Part shown: positions 1 to 9,359 of the stretch, piece after piece
Layout of the letters: each line of letters opens with the position of its first letter
Numbering within the stretch: the stretch's first letter is position 1
Origin: Paenibacillus thalictri
GTDB lineage: Bacteria; Bacillota; Bacilli; Paenibacillales; NBRC-103111
NCBI RefSeq assembly: GCF_004307995.1
Contig: NZ_SIRE01000011.1
Span: 124,001-188,000 of the forward strand
Reading direction: 5' to 3'
DNA: 64,000 nucleotides
Position numbers and translations under genes: made by a program
The notes under the pieces: model-generated
Databases searched by the model: none
The model's input: only the letters and a program-made list of their open reading frames with translations
What the model was told of the DNA's origin: nothing

Positions 1-1019
1 TGGAACATATGACCCGCGTGAGCAGCGACTTGCAAAACATTGTCATGAAGCTGCGGATGGTGCCCGTCGATACCGTATTCAACCGCTTCCCGCGGATGGT
101 GCGCGACGTTGCGAAATCGCTGGAGAAAAAGATCGACCTCGTCATTACCGGCGCGGATACCGAGCTTGACCGCACGGTTGTTGATGAAATCGGCGATCCG
201 CTTGTGCATTTGCTGCGCAACGCGGTCGATCATGGCATTGAGATGCCGGCAGTGAGAGCGGCGGCCGGAAAAAGTGAAACCGGAACCGTGTGGCTGCGCG
301 CTTACCACAGCGGCAATCATGTTTTCATCGAAATCGAAGAAGACGGCGCCGGTATCAACAAGGATAGAGTGTTAAAAACCGCGTTGAAAAACGGAGTCGT
401 TACTCAGGAGCAAGCGGCGAAGTTAACGGAAGAAGAAATCCACAAGCTGATTTTTGCATCGGGTTTTAGTACGGCCGATAAAATATCGGATATTTCCGGA
501 AGAGGCGTCGGGTTAGACGTCGTGAAGACCAAGATTACGAGCCTTGGCGGCCAGGTGCATATCGACTCCAAGCTGGGACGGGGCACGAAGTTTTCGGTCC
601 AGCTGCCGCTTACGCTTTCGATTATTTCGGCGATGCTGATTCGTCTGAAATCGGAGAAATACGCCATTCCGCTTTCATCGATTGTGGAAACCGCAGCGGT
701 TCAGAAATCCCAGATCCGCAACGTGCATGGCAACAAAATGGTCGATTTCCGCAACAGTGTCATACCGCTTATTTCTACAGCGGAATTGTTTGAAGTGCCG
801 GATGCGGGGGAAGAAACAAGCGGCGATGTGCAGATCGTTGTCATCCGTAAAGGCGAGAAGCTGGCTGCGATGGTGGTGGATGAATTTATCGGCCAGCAGG
901 AAATCGTCTTAAAGACGCTTGGCAAATACTTAACCAATTTGTTCGCAGTCTCCGGGGCAACGATACTGGGCGACGGCCAAGTCGCGCTGATTATCGACAC
1001 CAATGCCTTAATTAAATAA
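1..1019 (+). CDS. cheA: Chemotaxis histidine kinase CheA, C-terminal part (cut by window start)
   Basis: The reading frame is open from base 3, so the N-terminus (phosphotransfer and CheY-binding domains) lies outside the window. What remains is the end of the dimerisation domain, the HATPase domain and the CheW-like regulatory domain. The N-box HLLRNAVDHGIE is at about 207-242, the glycine-rich EDGAGI lid near 341-358 and the G2 motif GRGVGLDVVK near 502-531; the C-terminal P5 domain follows from about 600. CheA phosphorylates CheY and CheB in response to receptors at the cell pole. It is followed by cheW, cheC, cheD and sigD, the distal part of the fla/che operon in Bacillus-type genomes. 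No residue appears missing in the visible part. Confidence 0.96.
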   Translation, partial: EHMTRVSSDLQNIVMKLRMVPVDTVFNRFPRMVRDVAKSLEKKIDLVITGADTELDRTVVDEIGDPLVHLLRNAVDHGIEMPAVRAAAGKSETGTVWLRAYHSGNHVFIEIEEDGAGINKDRVLKTALKNGVVTQEQAAKLTEEEIHKLIFASGFSTADKISDISGRGVGLDVVKTKITSLGGQVHIDSKLGRGTKFSVQLPLTLSIISAMLIRLKSEKYAIPLSSIVETAAVQKSQIRNVHGNKMVDFRNSVIPLISTAELFEVPDAGEETSGDVQIVVIRKGEKLAAMVVDEFIGQQEIVLKTLGKYLTNLFAVSGATILGDGQVALIIDTNALIK

Positions 1020-1070
1020 TGAACCGCAGCATTATACATATTCGGCCAAAACTTTGAGGAGGCAGTGACC

Positions 1071-1532
1071 ATGGGAGAAGAGGTTAAAGTAATTGTGTTC
1101 GCTTTAGCTCATGAGGAATACGGTGTCGAGGTAGAAAAAGTACGCACCATTGAAAGAATGCAGCCGATGACGCGTGTGCCCAAAACGCCCGCTTTTATTA
1201 AAGGCGTGATCAATCTGCGGGGCGTCGTTGTACCCGTTCTCGATTTAAGAGGCCGCTTCGGCTTTGCGGAAGCGGAATACACGGACAATACAAGAATTAT
1301 TATCGTTGCCGTCGGCGATATCGAGGTTGGTTTAATCGTCGATTCCGCTAATGACGTGATTGATGTCGATACGGACGCTATCGAGGATCCGCCGGAAATC
1401 GTCGGGGGCATCAAAGCCAAGTATTTGCGGGGGATCGCGAAAATTGGCGACGATCGCCTGTTGATCCTGCTGAACTTGTCCGAGGTGCTCAATAAAAGCG
1501 AAATCATTCAACTAGAACAAATAGAGGAGTAG
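1071..1532 (+). CDS. cheW: Chemotaxis coupling protein CheW
   Basis: A 153-residue single-domain CheW protein that links chemoreceptors to CheA. The segment IERMQPMTRVPKTPAFIKGV followed by INLRGVVVPVLDLRGRF is the typical CheW core. I choose ATG 1071 because AGGAGG (1057-1062) sits 8 nt upstream; the in-frame GTG at 1065 would be too close to that site. It lies about 50 nt after cheA, and its stop codon falls just behind the Shine-Dalgarno site of cheC, so the genes are translated as one tightly packed operon. Confidence 0.96.
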   Translation: MGEEVKVIVFALAHEEYGVEVEKVRTIERMQPMTRVPKTPAFIKGVINLRGVVVPVLDLRGRFGFAEAEYTDNTRIIIVAVGDIEVGLIVDSANDVIDVDTDAIEDPPEIVGGIKAKYLRGIAKIGDDRLLILLNLSEVLNKSEIIQLEQIEE

Positions 1533-1536
1533 ATCC

Positions 1537-2157
1537 GTGGAGTCCTTTAAGCAATTTGCCGATTTTCAAATGGATGTACTGAAGGAAGTGGGAAATATCG
1601 GCGCGGGTCATGCGGCAACGGCATTGTCCAAACTTTTGGATAAGCCGGTGGATATGCTTGTGCCGAAGGTGAGAATGGTCGCTTTCGAGGAAATCGCCGA
1701 CAGTGTCGGCGGCTCCGAGGAGGTGGTTATCGCCATTTTTCTTCGAGTCGTCGGCGAGACACCGGGCAATCTGTTTTTTATCATGACCCTTGATTCCGCC
1801 AAGAAGCTTTTGAAAAAGCTAGTCGGACTCGAAGTGGTGGACGAAGACAGCTACTCGGAAATGGAACTGTCCGCTTTAAACGAAATCGGGAATATTTTGG
1901 CGGGCTCGTATTTGTCTTCCCTAGCGGACTTTACGAATTTAAACATGTCACCCACCGTTCCTTCATTAGCTATCGATATGGCCGGGGCCATTTTAAGTTA
2001 TGGCCTGCTGCAATACGGCCAGATGGGAGACGCGGCGCTGCTGATCGATACCAAATTTTTGGAAGGCAACGATGAGGTGGAAGGGCATTTCTTTCTGATT
2101 CCCGATCCGGAGTCTTTCGAAAAAATTTTTGTAGCCTTAGGAGTACAATCTCCATGA
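1537..2157 (+). CDS. cheC: CheY-P phosphatase CheC
   Basis: A 206-residue CheC/CheX/FliY-family protein that dephosphorylates CheY-P and, through binding CheD, takes part in adaptation. Both CheC phosphatase signatures are present: E17-x2-N20 in DVLKEVGNIGAGHA and E116-x2-N119 in ALNEIGNILAGS, so it should be an active two-site enzyme. The start is GTG 1537, with GAGGAG (1524-1529) 7 nt upstream, inside the end of cheW. The stop codon overlaps the cheD start (ATGA), implying translational coupling of the two interacting partners. Confidence 0.95.
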   Translation: MESFKQFADFQMDVLKEVGNIGAGHAATALSKLLDKPVDMLVPKVRMVAFEEIADSVGGSEEVVIAIFLRVVGETPGNLFFIMTLDSAKKLLKKLVGLEVVDEDSYSEMELSALNEIGNILAGSYLSSLADFTNLNMSPTVPSLAIDMAGAILSYGLLQYGQMGDAALLIDTKFLEGNDEVEGHFFLIPDPESFEKIFVALGVQSP

Positions 2158-2648
2158 TCCAACAAAATTTTATCAAAGTCGGAATGGCCGACTTAAATGT
2201 CGCACATGTAACCGGCGTGTTGAAAACTACAGGGCTTGGATCTTGCGTCGGATTAACGCTCTATGATGCAAAGGCTAAGGTTGCGGGGATGGCTCATGTC
2301 ATGCTGCCGACATCGGACATCGCCCGGGAAGGTACATTAAATATCGCTAAATACGCCGATACCGCCGTTCCTGAACTCATTCGCAAAATGGTCGCGCTTG
2401 GCGCGATGAAATCCCGAATGGAAGCTAAAATGGCCGGTGGGGCACAAATGTTTGCATTCTCGGTAAATTCGGATACGATGCGGATCGGGCCGAGAAACGT
2501 GGAATCGACGAAAGAAATGCTGAAATCTTTTTCAATTCCGCTGAAAGCCGAAGATACGGGCGCAAATTACGGAAGAACAATTGAGTTTGATTGCGAAACC
2601 GGCATATTAGTCATACGCAGCGTACAACAAGGGGTAAAGGAATTGTAG
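2154..2648 (+). CDS. cheD: Chemoreceptor glutamine deamidase CheD
   Basis: A 164-residue CheD that deamidates specific glutamines of chemoreceptors and binds CheC. The catalytic pair is visible as C31 in TTGLGSCVGL and H48 in GMAHVMLP, with the usual 17-residue spacing. The ATG start overlaps the cheC stop by 4 nt. The presence of CheC and CheD together marks the B. subtilis-type adaptation system. Length is normal for the family. Confidence 0.95.
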   Translation: MIQQNFIKVGMADLNVAHVTGVLKTTGLGSCVGLTLYDAKAKVAGMAHVMLPTSDIAREGTLNIAKYADTAVPELIRKMVALGAMKSRMEAKMAGGAQMFAFSVNSDTMRIGPRNVESTKEMLKSFSIPLKAEDTGANYGRTIEFDCETGILVIRSVQQGVKEL

Positions 2649-2651
2649 CTT

Positions 2652-3077
2652 ATGATAGGATCCATTCGTTGGAATCTGGTGTTGGGACTTATTACTTTCA
2701 TATGCACGGGCTTGTTTTCATTTTCAAGCAATATTTGGACGACGACGCTTTTAAACAGCGTCTACAGCTTTGTGCTTGTTTTTGCCCTTGTTTTTCTGGT
2801 TCGCTGGTTCTTGGGTACCGTCATCGGATTAAACAAAGTGCTGGCCGAAGAAACGGAGCTTAGCCAAGCGGAAGAAGCTATAAAAGGAACGGCTCTGGAT
2901 GTCGTTACTCCGGATGAAGGCGACTCGATTAATCAATTGCTTAAAGACGGGCTGGGGCCGCAAGCCAAAAGCAATGACGACAGCTTTGCTCCGCTTGCTC
3001 CGCCTAAGCTCAAATCAAAAACAGATCTGGAACCGGATGATTTGGCTAAAGCCTTGCGTCAAATGTCTGAAGAGTAA
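2652..3077 (+). CDS. Small two-TM membrane protein between cheD and sigD, function unknown
   Basis: A 141-residue protein I cannot name. Two hydrophobic segments occupy about residues 7-25 and 33-55, followed by an acidic, probably cytoplasmic tail of about 80 residues ending in PDDLAKALRQMSEE. B. subtilis has no gene between cheD and sigD, so this is an extra operon member. It starts 3 nt after the cheD stop and ends 2 nt before sigD, so it is surely co-expressed with them. The Shine-Dalgarno site is weak (AAAGG about 11 nt upstream), which suggests translational coupling to cheD. A role in motility is inferred only from position. Confidence 0.75.
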   Translation: MIGSIRWNLVLGLITFICTGLFSFSSNIWTTTLLNSVYSFVLVFALVFLVRWFLGTVIGLNKVLAEETELSQAEEAIKGTALDVVTPDEGDSINQLLKDGLGPQAKSNDDSFAPLAPPKLKSKTDLEPDDLAKALRQMSEE

Positions 3078-3079
3078 GG

Positions 3080-3880
3080 ATGGTGAACGCATTCGTGATT
3101 CCGAACAAATCGCATCTGGCCAATATCGATGTATGGAAACAATGGAAAGAAGAAGGTTATATCGCAGCGAAACAAGCGCTGATCGAGAACTATTTGCCGC
3201 TCGTCGAGTATGTGGTGGGCAGGCTTGCCATTGGCTTACCTAAAAATATTTCTAAAGAAGATTTATCCAGCTATGGTATAATGGGTTTAATCGACGCCAT
3301 TGAAAAGTTTGACTACGAGCGGGGGCTTCAGTTTGAAACGTACGCCTCTTGGAGAATCCGCGGCGCCGTGATTGACGGGCTGCGGCAAGGGGACTGGGTG
3401 CCGCGTTCCGTTCGGGAGAAGGCCAAGAAAGTCGAAGAAGCTTATCAGAAGCTCGAGCAGAAGTATTTGCGTTCTGTTACAGATGCAGAGATTAGTGATT
3501 ACTTGCAAGTTAGCGAAAATGAATTCCACCAAATGGTACAGGATATTGCCGTAACGACCATTTGTTCGATAGACGATCCAATTAAAGAAGAAGAATCGGA
3601 GACCCGTTTGTCCCTCTTGGTGGATGAGACGGCCAAAAATCCCGAATATAAAGTCAATGAATTTTTTCTGAAGGAGACATTGGCCAAAGCCATTGACCGT
3701 TTGACTGAAAAAGAGCGGACTGTTGTCTCATTGTTTTATTACGAGGAGCTTTCCTTAAGTGAAATTGCCGAAGTGATGAATTTGTCGCCATCCAGAATAT
3801 CCCAGCTTCATTCCAAAGCGATTTTACGATTGAGAGGTTCCCTTGGCCGGATGAAGGTACAGCTATTTCAAGATACGTAA
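3080..3880 (+). CDS. sigD: RNA polymerase sigma factor SigD/FliA (motility)
   Basis: A 266-residue alternative sigma factor of the FliA/WhiG group, which directs RNA polymerase to late flagellar, chemotaxis and autolysin promoters. Region 2 is visible in VEYVVGRLAIGLPKNISKED and GLQFETYASWRIRGAVIDGL, and region 4 in RLTEKERTVVSLFYYEELS with the helix-turn-helix SLSEIAEVMNLSPSRISQLH. ATG 3080 starts 2 nt after the preceding stop. An alternative ATG at 3134 would shorten the N-terminus by 18 residues and cannot be excluded. No FlgM gene is in this window. Confidence 0.95.
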   Translation: MVNAFVIPNKSHLANIDVWKQWKEEGYIAAKQALIENYLPLVEYVVGRLAIGLPKNISKEDLSSYGIMGLIDAIEKFDYERGLQFETYASWRIRGAVIDGLRQGDWVPRSVREKAKKVEEAYQKLEQKYLRSVTDAEISDYLQVSENEFHQMVQDIAVTTICSIDDPIKEEESETRLSLLVDETAKNPEYKVNEFFLKETLAKAIDRLTEKERTVVSLFYYEELSLSEIAEVMNLSPSRISQLHSKAILRLRGSLGRMKVQLFQDT

Positions 3881-3904
3881 ACCTTGGGAAAGGAGTGAGT
3901 TTCG

Positions 3905-5314
3905 ATGAGCGACAGCGTGCTTCCGTTGCACTATTATATCACCGTTTCGACTTCGGACGATAAATTAGCTTCTTACATTACATTCAATCACCCCGACGAG
4001 GACATTCAATTCTCTTTGGAGGAGCTTGAAGAACTGCTGAGATCAAACCGTATCATTTATGGAATCGACTATGGCAAGCTGGCGCAGATTGCTCATGAGC
4101 CTAAAGCATATTATTTAATGGAAGTTGAAGTTGCCAAAGGGGATCGGCCGATTGATGGGAAAAACGGCGAAATCAAGTATTTCTACGATTTGAACAACGA
4201 TAAAAAAACGCCGTTGGAGCTTGATGACGGCAAGGTGGACTATAAAGAAGTGACCACCATTAACAACGTACGCAAAGGACAGCTGATCGCACAGCGGATT
4301 CAGCCGACGGATGGCATCCAAGGCCGCGCGGTTACCGGGGAGGTTTTATTTCCGAAGGCGGGTAAAGAGGCGCGGTTCAAAATCGGCAAAAACGTCGTCA
4401 TGGACGCTGAGCAGATGCATTTGTACGCTGCGATTGACGGTGTTGTAACCAAAACCGAACGCGATAAGATGAATGTGTTTCCGATCTATGAAGTGAATGG
4501 AGACTTGGACTATAAAATCGGCAATATCGATTTTGTCGGCAATGTCGTGATTCGCGGCAACATATTGCCTGGTTTCAAGATCAAATCAGGCGGGGATATC
4601 CGGGTTTCAGGCGGGGTCGAAGGCGCCGATCTGGAGGCAGGAGGCTCTATCGAAATCAGCGCAGGCATTTTGGGCCAGAATAAGGCGGTCGTGAAAGCCG
4701 GCAAAGATGTGAAGAGCTCTTTCATCCAGGACGCTACCGTGGAAGCCGGGGAGCAAATCATCGTCTCCCAGAGCATTATGCATTCGCAAATCCGCGCCGG
4801 TAAAAATGTGATCTGCAAGGGGACCAAAGGCCTCATCGTCGGCGGGGTGGTGCAGGCGGGCGAACGTGTGGTCACCCGGACTGTGGGCAACTCCATGTCA
4901 ACGGTAACCGTAATCGAAGTTGGCGTCCTTCCGGAGCTGCGAAACGAACTGCAGCAGCTGAGACTCCAGCTGAAAGCAATCGGCGAAAGTTTGGACAAGA
5001 CGGAGAAGGCGCTTTCATTGCTCGATCAGCTGGCCGCGGTAGGACAACTCGGACCCGATAAAGTATCGATGCGCATTAAGCTCAACCATACGAAAAAACA
5101 AGCCCTGGAAGAACAAGCGGCGGGCCGCGAACGTATATTGGAAATAGAGAAGACACTTGAAGATACCGACGCGGCAAGGGTAGAAATAAACTCTACGATC
5201 TACGGGGGCGCGAAAGTAGTGATCGGCCGGTATACGAAGTTTGTCAAGGACCCTGCCCGGCATATCGTCTATAAATTATCGGACGGCGATATTATAGCGT
5301 CTCCTATGGTTTGA
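3905..5314 (+). CDS. FapA-family polymer-forming protein (DUF342)
   Basis: A 469-residue DUF342/FapA protein. The N-terminal part (about 1-190) is the FapA domain. The middle is a glycine-rich right-handed beta-helix with repeats such as GNVVIRGNILPGFKI and GGSIEISAGILGQ. Residues about 345-430 form a coiled coil (ELRNELQQLRLQLKAI). Family members occur beside flagellar genes in Firmicutes and are suggested to make cytoplasmic scaffolds; the precise role is not established. The start ATG 3905 has AAAGGAG 9 nt upstream. It lies directly downstream of sigD in the same operon. Confidence 0.85.
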   Translation: MSDSVLPLHYYITVSTSDDKLASYITFNHPDEDIQFSLEELEELLRSNRIIYGIDYGKLAQIAHEPKAYYLMEVEVAKGDRPIDGKNGEIKYFYDLNNDKKTPLELDDGKVDYKEVTTINNVRKGQLIAQRIQPTDGIQGRAVTGEVLFPKAGKEARFKIGKNVVMDAEQMHLYAAIDGVVTKTERDKMNVFPIYEVNGDLDYKIGNIDFVGNVVIRGNILPGFKIKSGGDIRVSGGVEGADLEAGGSIEISAGILGQNKAVVKAGKDVKSSFIQDATVEAGEQIIVSQSIMHSQIRAGKNVICKGTKGLIVGGVVQAGERVVTRTVGNSMSTVTVIEVGVLPELRNELQQLRLQLKAIGESLDKTEKALSLLDQLAAVGQLGPDKVSMRIKLNHTKKQALEEQAAGRERILEIEKTLEDTDAARVEINSTIYGGAKVVIGRYTKFVKDPARHIVYKLSDGDIIASPMV

Positions 5315-5354
5315 TTTTTGTGTCTTACCTAAATATGATTCGGGAGGAATTCGT

Positions 5355-5678
5355 ATGAGCCTGAAGTCAGTTGAAATGCAGTTTGCAATTCAAAAAAATG
5401 ACGTTGTCGGGTCAATGCAAAACCAACTGTCTCATAAGCCGGTCCACGATCAGGCCATGTTAGAAGGGGCTGCCACCAAGCAAACGGAGAAAGATCGCGA
5501 AGTCAGCTCCAAGTTGGCCAAAACCGCACATTCGAACATTCATGAAGAGCTGCCGCATCAAGGGAGCGGGCCTGCGCTCAAACGCAAAGGCAAAAAAGCC
5601 AAGCAGGATGAGCCGGCGGGCAAAGCGAATGAAGGACGGCACCCGTTCAAAGGACATCATATTGACTTTTCGTTATAA
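5355..5678 (+). CDS. Small conserved flagellar-operon protein, unknown function
   Basis: A 107-residue hydrophilic protein without membrane segments. The N-terminal half (VEMQFAIQKNDVVGSMQNQL, then QTEKDREVSSKLAKTAHSNI) resembles, from memory, a short family found directly after DUF342/FapA genes in clostridial and bacillar flagellar operons; I cannot confirm this without a search. The tail is very basic (KRKGKKAKQD). ATG 5355 has GGGAGG (5342-5347) 7 nt upstream. It sits between the fapA-like gene and a SwrB-like gene and is probably co-transcribed with both. Confidence 0.7.
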   Translation: MSLKSVEMQFAIQKNDVVGSMQNQLSHKPVHDQAMLEGAATKQTEKDREVSSKLAKTAHSNIHEELPHQGSGPALKRKGKKAKQDEPAGKANEGRHPFKGHHIDFSL

Positions 5679-5703
5679 AGCGATAGAAAAAAGGTGAACA
5701 ACA

Positions 5704-6300
5704 TTGGATCAGCCCTGGGTATACATCGTGCTTTTCGGTTTAGTGCTTATCGTGTACGCCAAAATATTGCCGAAAAAAGCCCCCTTGCAGCAGGGAGCTA
5801 CCGTTAACGAGATCGAAGAGACCATGGAGCATTTTGCGGCGGAAATCGAAGAGCAGAATCAGGCGGTCATCCAGCTATTCACGCAAACAAAACATGAGTA
5901 CGAGCAGCAGCTGAACAAATTGTCCGGCAGGATTGAATGGCTGGAGAAGCAAAACAACAGTCTTTCGCAAGAGGTGGCCAAGCTGTTGGGAGCGCAGGAC
6001 CAATGGGACAAGCAGATCGCTCTGCTTGGGACAACCATCTCTTCCGCTCACGAAAAACCGCAGCATTATAGCGTTCCGGCGCCTGCGCCGGCCGAACCGG
6101 AGGTTGCCGTACAAACGTCCCCAGAGGCAGAGGAGCCTCCCGTTTCTTTAATGAATATCAAGAAACGTTACGCCGAGTTGTTTGATTTGTACGAGCAGGG
6201 GAAATCAACCGATTATATCGCTAAGAAGATGGGGATGAATAAAGGGGAAATCAATCTGATTGTCCAATTGGCCAAACAGGAGGAGAGCCTGCGTGTTTAA
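5704..6300 (+). CDS. SwrB-like membrane protein (N-terminal TM, coiled coil, C-terminal HTH-like)
   Basis: A 198-residue protein with one N-terminal membrane helix (about residues 5-21, WVYIVLFGLVLIVYAKI), a long coiled coil (about 35-95), a proline/alanine-rich linker and a compact C-terminal helical segment (KKRYAELFDLYEQGKSTDYI plus AKKMGMNKGEINLIVQLAKQ) that looks like a helix-turn-helix. This architecture, at the last position of the fla/che operon just before rpsB, matches SwrB (YlxL) of B. subtilis, a swarming and flagellar-assembly factor; homology is inferred from position and layout. The start is TTG 5704, with AAGGTG (5691-5696) 7 nt upstream. Confidence 0.72.
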   Translation: MDQPWVYIVLFGLVLIVYAKILPKKAPLQQGATVNEIEETMEHFAAEIEEQNQAVIQLFTQTKHEYEQQLNKLSGRIEWLEKQNNSLSQEVAKLLGAQDQWDKQIALLGTTISSAHEKPQHYSVPAPAPAEPEVAVQTSPEAEEPPVSLMNIKKRYAELFDLYEQGKSTDYIAKKMGMNKGEINLIVQLAKQEESLRV

Positions 6301-6808
6301 AAATAAAACACTCCTCTACGGCCTTGGAATCGGCCTTATTATCGGCTCCTTGTTAGTTCAGCTGATGAATCAGGCTAGAGGTTCCGCCCCGGCGCCTATT
6401 CAGACCTCAACGCCGCCGCAAGCATCGGCCAAACCGGCGGACAAGCCGGATGCGAAGCAAGTGAAAGAGCTCGCCAGCCAGTATTATCAAGTTTTTCCGA
6501 AAGAGGAGAAGCTGTACACGCAAGCTCAAGCCGATGCGCTTGTGCAGCAAAAAGTCGAGGAAGCCAAAAAGCAGGCTGGCGCAGCAGCAGCGCCTTCAGC
6601 TAAAAAGACGTATATTTTTGTCCCGGCGGGGGCTAATTCCACTCAAGTGGCGGATATGCTGTACCAAAGCAGCCTATTGGCTGACCGGAAGGCCTTCGAG
6701 GATGCGATGAAGAAAGACCAATTGAGCAGTAGGATTATCGCCGGCTTGCATGTATTCGAAGGACAGCCGAATTTGGATGAAGTCATCGTCAATTTGACAA
6801 CCCATTAA
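6293..6808 (+). CDS. Membrane-anchored protein with a YceG/MltG-like C-terminal domain
   Basis: A 171-residue protein: a short cytoplasmic N-terminus, one membrane helix (LLYGLGIGLIIGSLLVQLM), a proline/alanine linker, a helical stretch, and a C-terminal domain (KKTYIFVPAGANSTQVADML through IAGLHVFEGQPNLDEVIVNL) that resembles the LysM-like module at the start of YceG/MltG lytic transglycosylases. The catalytic part of MltG is absent, so an enzymatic role is unlikely. GTG 6293 has AGGAGGAG (6278-6285) 7 nt upstream and overlaps the previous gene by 8 nt. It is the last gene of the flagellar operon, followed by a terminator. Confidence 0.72.
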   Translation: MFKNKTLLYGLGIGLIIGSLLVQLMNQARGSAPAPIQTSTPPQASAKPADKPDAKQVKELASQYYQVFPKEEKLYTQAQADALVQQKVEEAKKQAGAAAAPSAKKTYIFVPAGANSTQVADMLYQSSLLADRKAFEDAMKKDQLSSRIIAGLHVFEGQPNLDEVIVNLTTH

Positions 6809-6853
6809 AACAGCGGGACTCTTTCTCTAATCAGAAAAAGTTCCGCTGTTTTT
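6807..6853 (+). terminator. Rho-independent terminator ending the fla/che operon
   Basis: Stem AACAGCGG / CCGCTGTT with a long internal loop, followed by TTTTT. It begins at the stop codon of the YceG-like gene and separates the motility operon from rpsB. Confidence 0.85.
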
Positions 6854-6880
6854 ACGTTATATTCATAAGAAAGGTGAATG

Positions 6881-6909
6881 TTGCATACAAAAGTGAGTTA
6901 TGGTATAGT
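6881..6909 (+). promoter_or_regulatory. Sigma-A promoter of rpsB
   Basis: TTGCAT (6881-6886), 17-nt spacer, TATAGT (6904-6909), with the extended -10 TGGTATAGT. It leaves a 5' leader of about 120 nt before rpsB, long enough to carry ribosomal-protein autoregulation, although I see no recognised leader motif. Confidence 0.75.
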
Positions 6910-7039
6910 TATTGACGGTGTTAAAACCACACACGCTGGTTAATTCCAATAACGGTGCTTTCTTACATAGGAAGTTTTATTGCGAAGATGAGATCAGCGG
7001 CGGAAAACAAAAAAACCATTTTTGAGGAGGTGTGTGAGG

Positions 7040-7738
7040 ATGGCAGTTATCTCCATGAAACAGCTGCTTGAAGCTGGGGTACACTTCGGTCACCAGACCC
7101 GTCGTTGGAATCCTAAGATGGACAGATACATCTTCACTGAAAGAAACGGCATTTACATTATCGACCTGCAAAAAACAGTTAAAAAGGTCGAGGAAGCTTA
7201 CAACTTCGTAAAATCGGTTGCTGGCGAAAACGGCACGATTTTGTTCGTAGGCACTAAGAAGCAAGCTCAAGATTCCGTTAAGGAAGAAGCTGAGCGTTGC
7301 GGCATGTACTTTATCAACCAACGTTGGTTGGGTGGTACGCTCACTAACTTCTCCACCATTCAAAAGCGTATTGACCGTTTGCGTCAGCTTGAGAAATGGG
7401 AAGAGGACGGCACGTTTGAAGTGCTTCCTAAGAAAGAAGTTATTATCCTGCGCAAAGAAAAAGATCGCTTGGAGAAATTCTTGGGCGGCATCAAAGGCAT
7501 GAAAGGCCTGCCAAGCGCATTGTTCGTTATAGATCCTCGCAAAGAGCGCATCGCTGTTGCGGAAGCTCGCAAACTTGGTATTCCGATCGTTGGTATCGTT
7601 GATACAAACTGCGATCCGGACGAAATCGACTACGTTATTCCGGGTAATGACGACGCGATCCGTGCAGTAAAGCTGTTGACGGCCAAAATCGCCGACGCAG
7701 TGATCGAAGCGCACCAAGGCGAAGAAACAACCGCCTAA
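7040..7738 (+). CDS. rpsB: 30S ribosomal protein S2
   Basis: A 232-residue S2 protein of the small ribosomal subunit. The N-terminal [20 protein letters not shown] and [20 protein letters not shown] are diagnostic, as is the C-terminal [20 protein letters not shown]. The start is ATG 7040, with AGGAGG (7025-7030) 9 nt upstream; upstream in-frame codons are rejected because they overlap that site. The usual partner tsf follows after an attenuator-like hairpin. Confidence 0.98.
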   Translation: MAVISMKQLLEAGVHFGHQTRRWNPKMDRYIFTERNGIYIIDLQKTVKKVEEAYNFVKSVAGENGTILFVGTKKQAQDSVKEEAERCGMYFINQRWLGGTLTNFSTIQKRIDRLRQLEKWEEDGTFEVLPKKEVIILRKEKDRLEKFLGGIKGMKGLPSALFVIDPRKERIAVAEARKLGIPIVGIVDTNCDPDEIDYVIPGNDDAIRAVKLLTAKIADAVIEAHQGEETTA

Positions 7739-7765
7739 TTGCAACCGGCTTGAATAGTAAATAGG

Positions 7766-7811
7766 AAAAAGGGTGGTCGGAAGGTGAAAAACCTGTCACC
7801 GCCCTTTTTTT
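7766..7811 (+). terminator. Terminator or attenuator between rpsB and tsf
   Basis: Stem AAAGGGTGGT / ACCGCCCTTT with one G-T pair and a loop of about 20 nt, followed by a T run. Because rpsB and tsf are normally co-transcribed, this is likely to reduce rather than abolish read-through, lowering tsf relative to rpsB. Confidence 0.82.
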
Positions 7812-7865
7812 AGAGTACATATGATAATTAGAAATGAAAACAATCATTTGGGAGGTCATCCACAT

Positions 7866-8516
7866 ATGGCAGTTTCAGCAGCAGCGGTAAAAGAATTGCG
7901 CGAAAAAACAGGAGCAGGCATGCTCGATTGCAAAAAAGCGCTTGACGAATCAAACGGCGACATCGAAAAAGCATCCGAGATTTTGCGTGAAAAAGGTCTT
8001 GCGGCAGCAGCCAAAAAATCCGGCCGGATTGCAACAGAAGGTCTGGTAGAATCTTATATTCACGGCGCTGGCCGTATCGGCGTTCTGGTTGAAGTCAACT
8101 GCGAAACCGACTTTGTTGCCAAAACCGACAACTTCAGAGAATTTGTAAGAGACGTAGCGATGCAAATCGCAGCGGCTAATCCGCTGTTCGTACGCCGCGA
8201 AGAAGTTCCAGGCGAAGCGCTTGAGAAAGAACGCGAAATTTTGAAAGCACAAGCTCTGAACGAAGGCAAACCGGCTCATATCGTTGAAAAAATGGTAGAT
8301 GGCCGTATCGGCAAATACTACGAAGAAAATTGCTTGCTTGAGCAATCGTTCATCAAAGATCCGGACAAAACAATCCAAACGTTGCTGAATGAAAAAATCG
8401 CAACCATCGGCGAAAACATCTCCATCCGCCGTTTCGTACGGTTTGAACTGGGCGAAGGTTTGGAGAAAAAGCAAGAAAACTTTGCCGAAGAAGTTATGTC
8501 CCAAGTGAATCTGTAA
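7866..8516 (+). CDS. tsf: Elongation factor Ts
   Basis: A 216-residue EF-Ts that exchanges GDP for GTP on EF-Tu. The N-terminal UBA-like domain ([20 protein letters not shown]) and the EF-Tu-contacting motif [11 protein letters not shown] are intact. The length equals the short EF-Ts typical of paenibacilli. ATG 7866 has GGAGG (7851-7855) 10 nt upstream; an in-frame ATG at 7821 lies before that site and is rejected. A strong terminator follows. Confidence 0.97.
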   Translation: MAVSAAAVKELREKTGAGMLDCKKALDESNGDIEKASEILREKGLAAAAKKSGRIATEGLVESYIHGAGRIGVLVEVNCETDFVAKTDNFREFVRDVAMQIAAANPLFVRREEVPGEALEKEREILKAQALNEGKPAHIVEKMVDGRIGKYYEENCLLEQSFIKDPDKTIQTLLNEKIATIGENISIRRFVRFELGEGLEKKQENFAEEVMSQVNL

Positions 8517-8534
8517 TACATGAACTCGTAATAG

Positions 8535-9341
<807 letters not shown>

Positions 9342-9359
9342 AAAAGGGAGTGTGCTACA

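Noticed and set aside
6977..7744. Long reverse-strand frame opposite rpsB
   Set aside because: It mirrors the codon usage of rpsB, starts in the terminator region and has no ribosome site; similar shadows occur opposite tsf, pyrH and infB.
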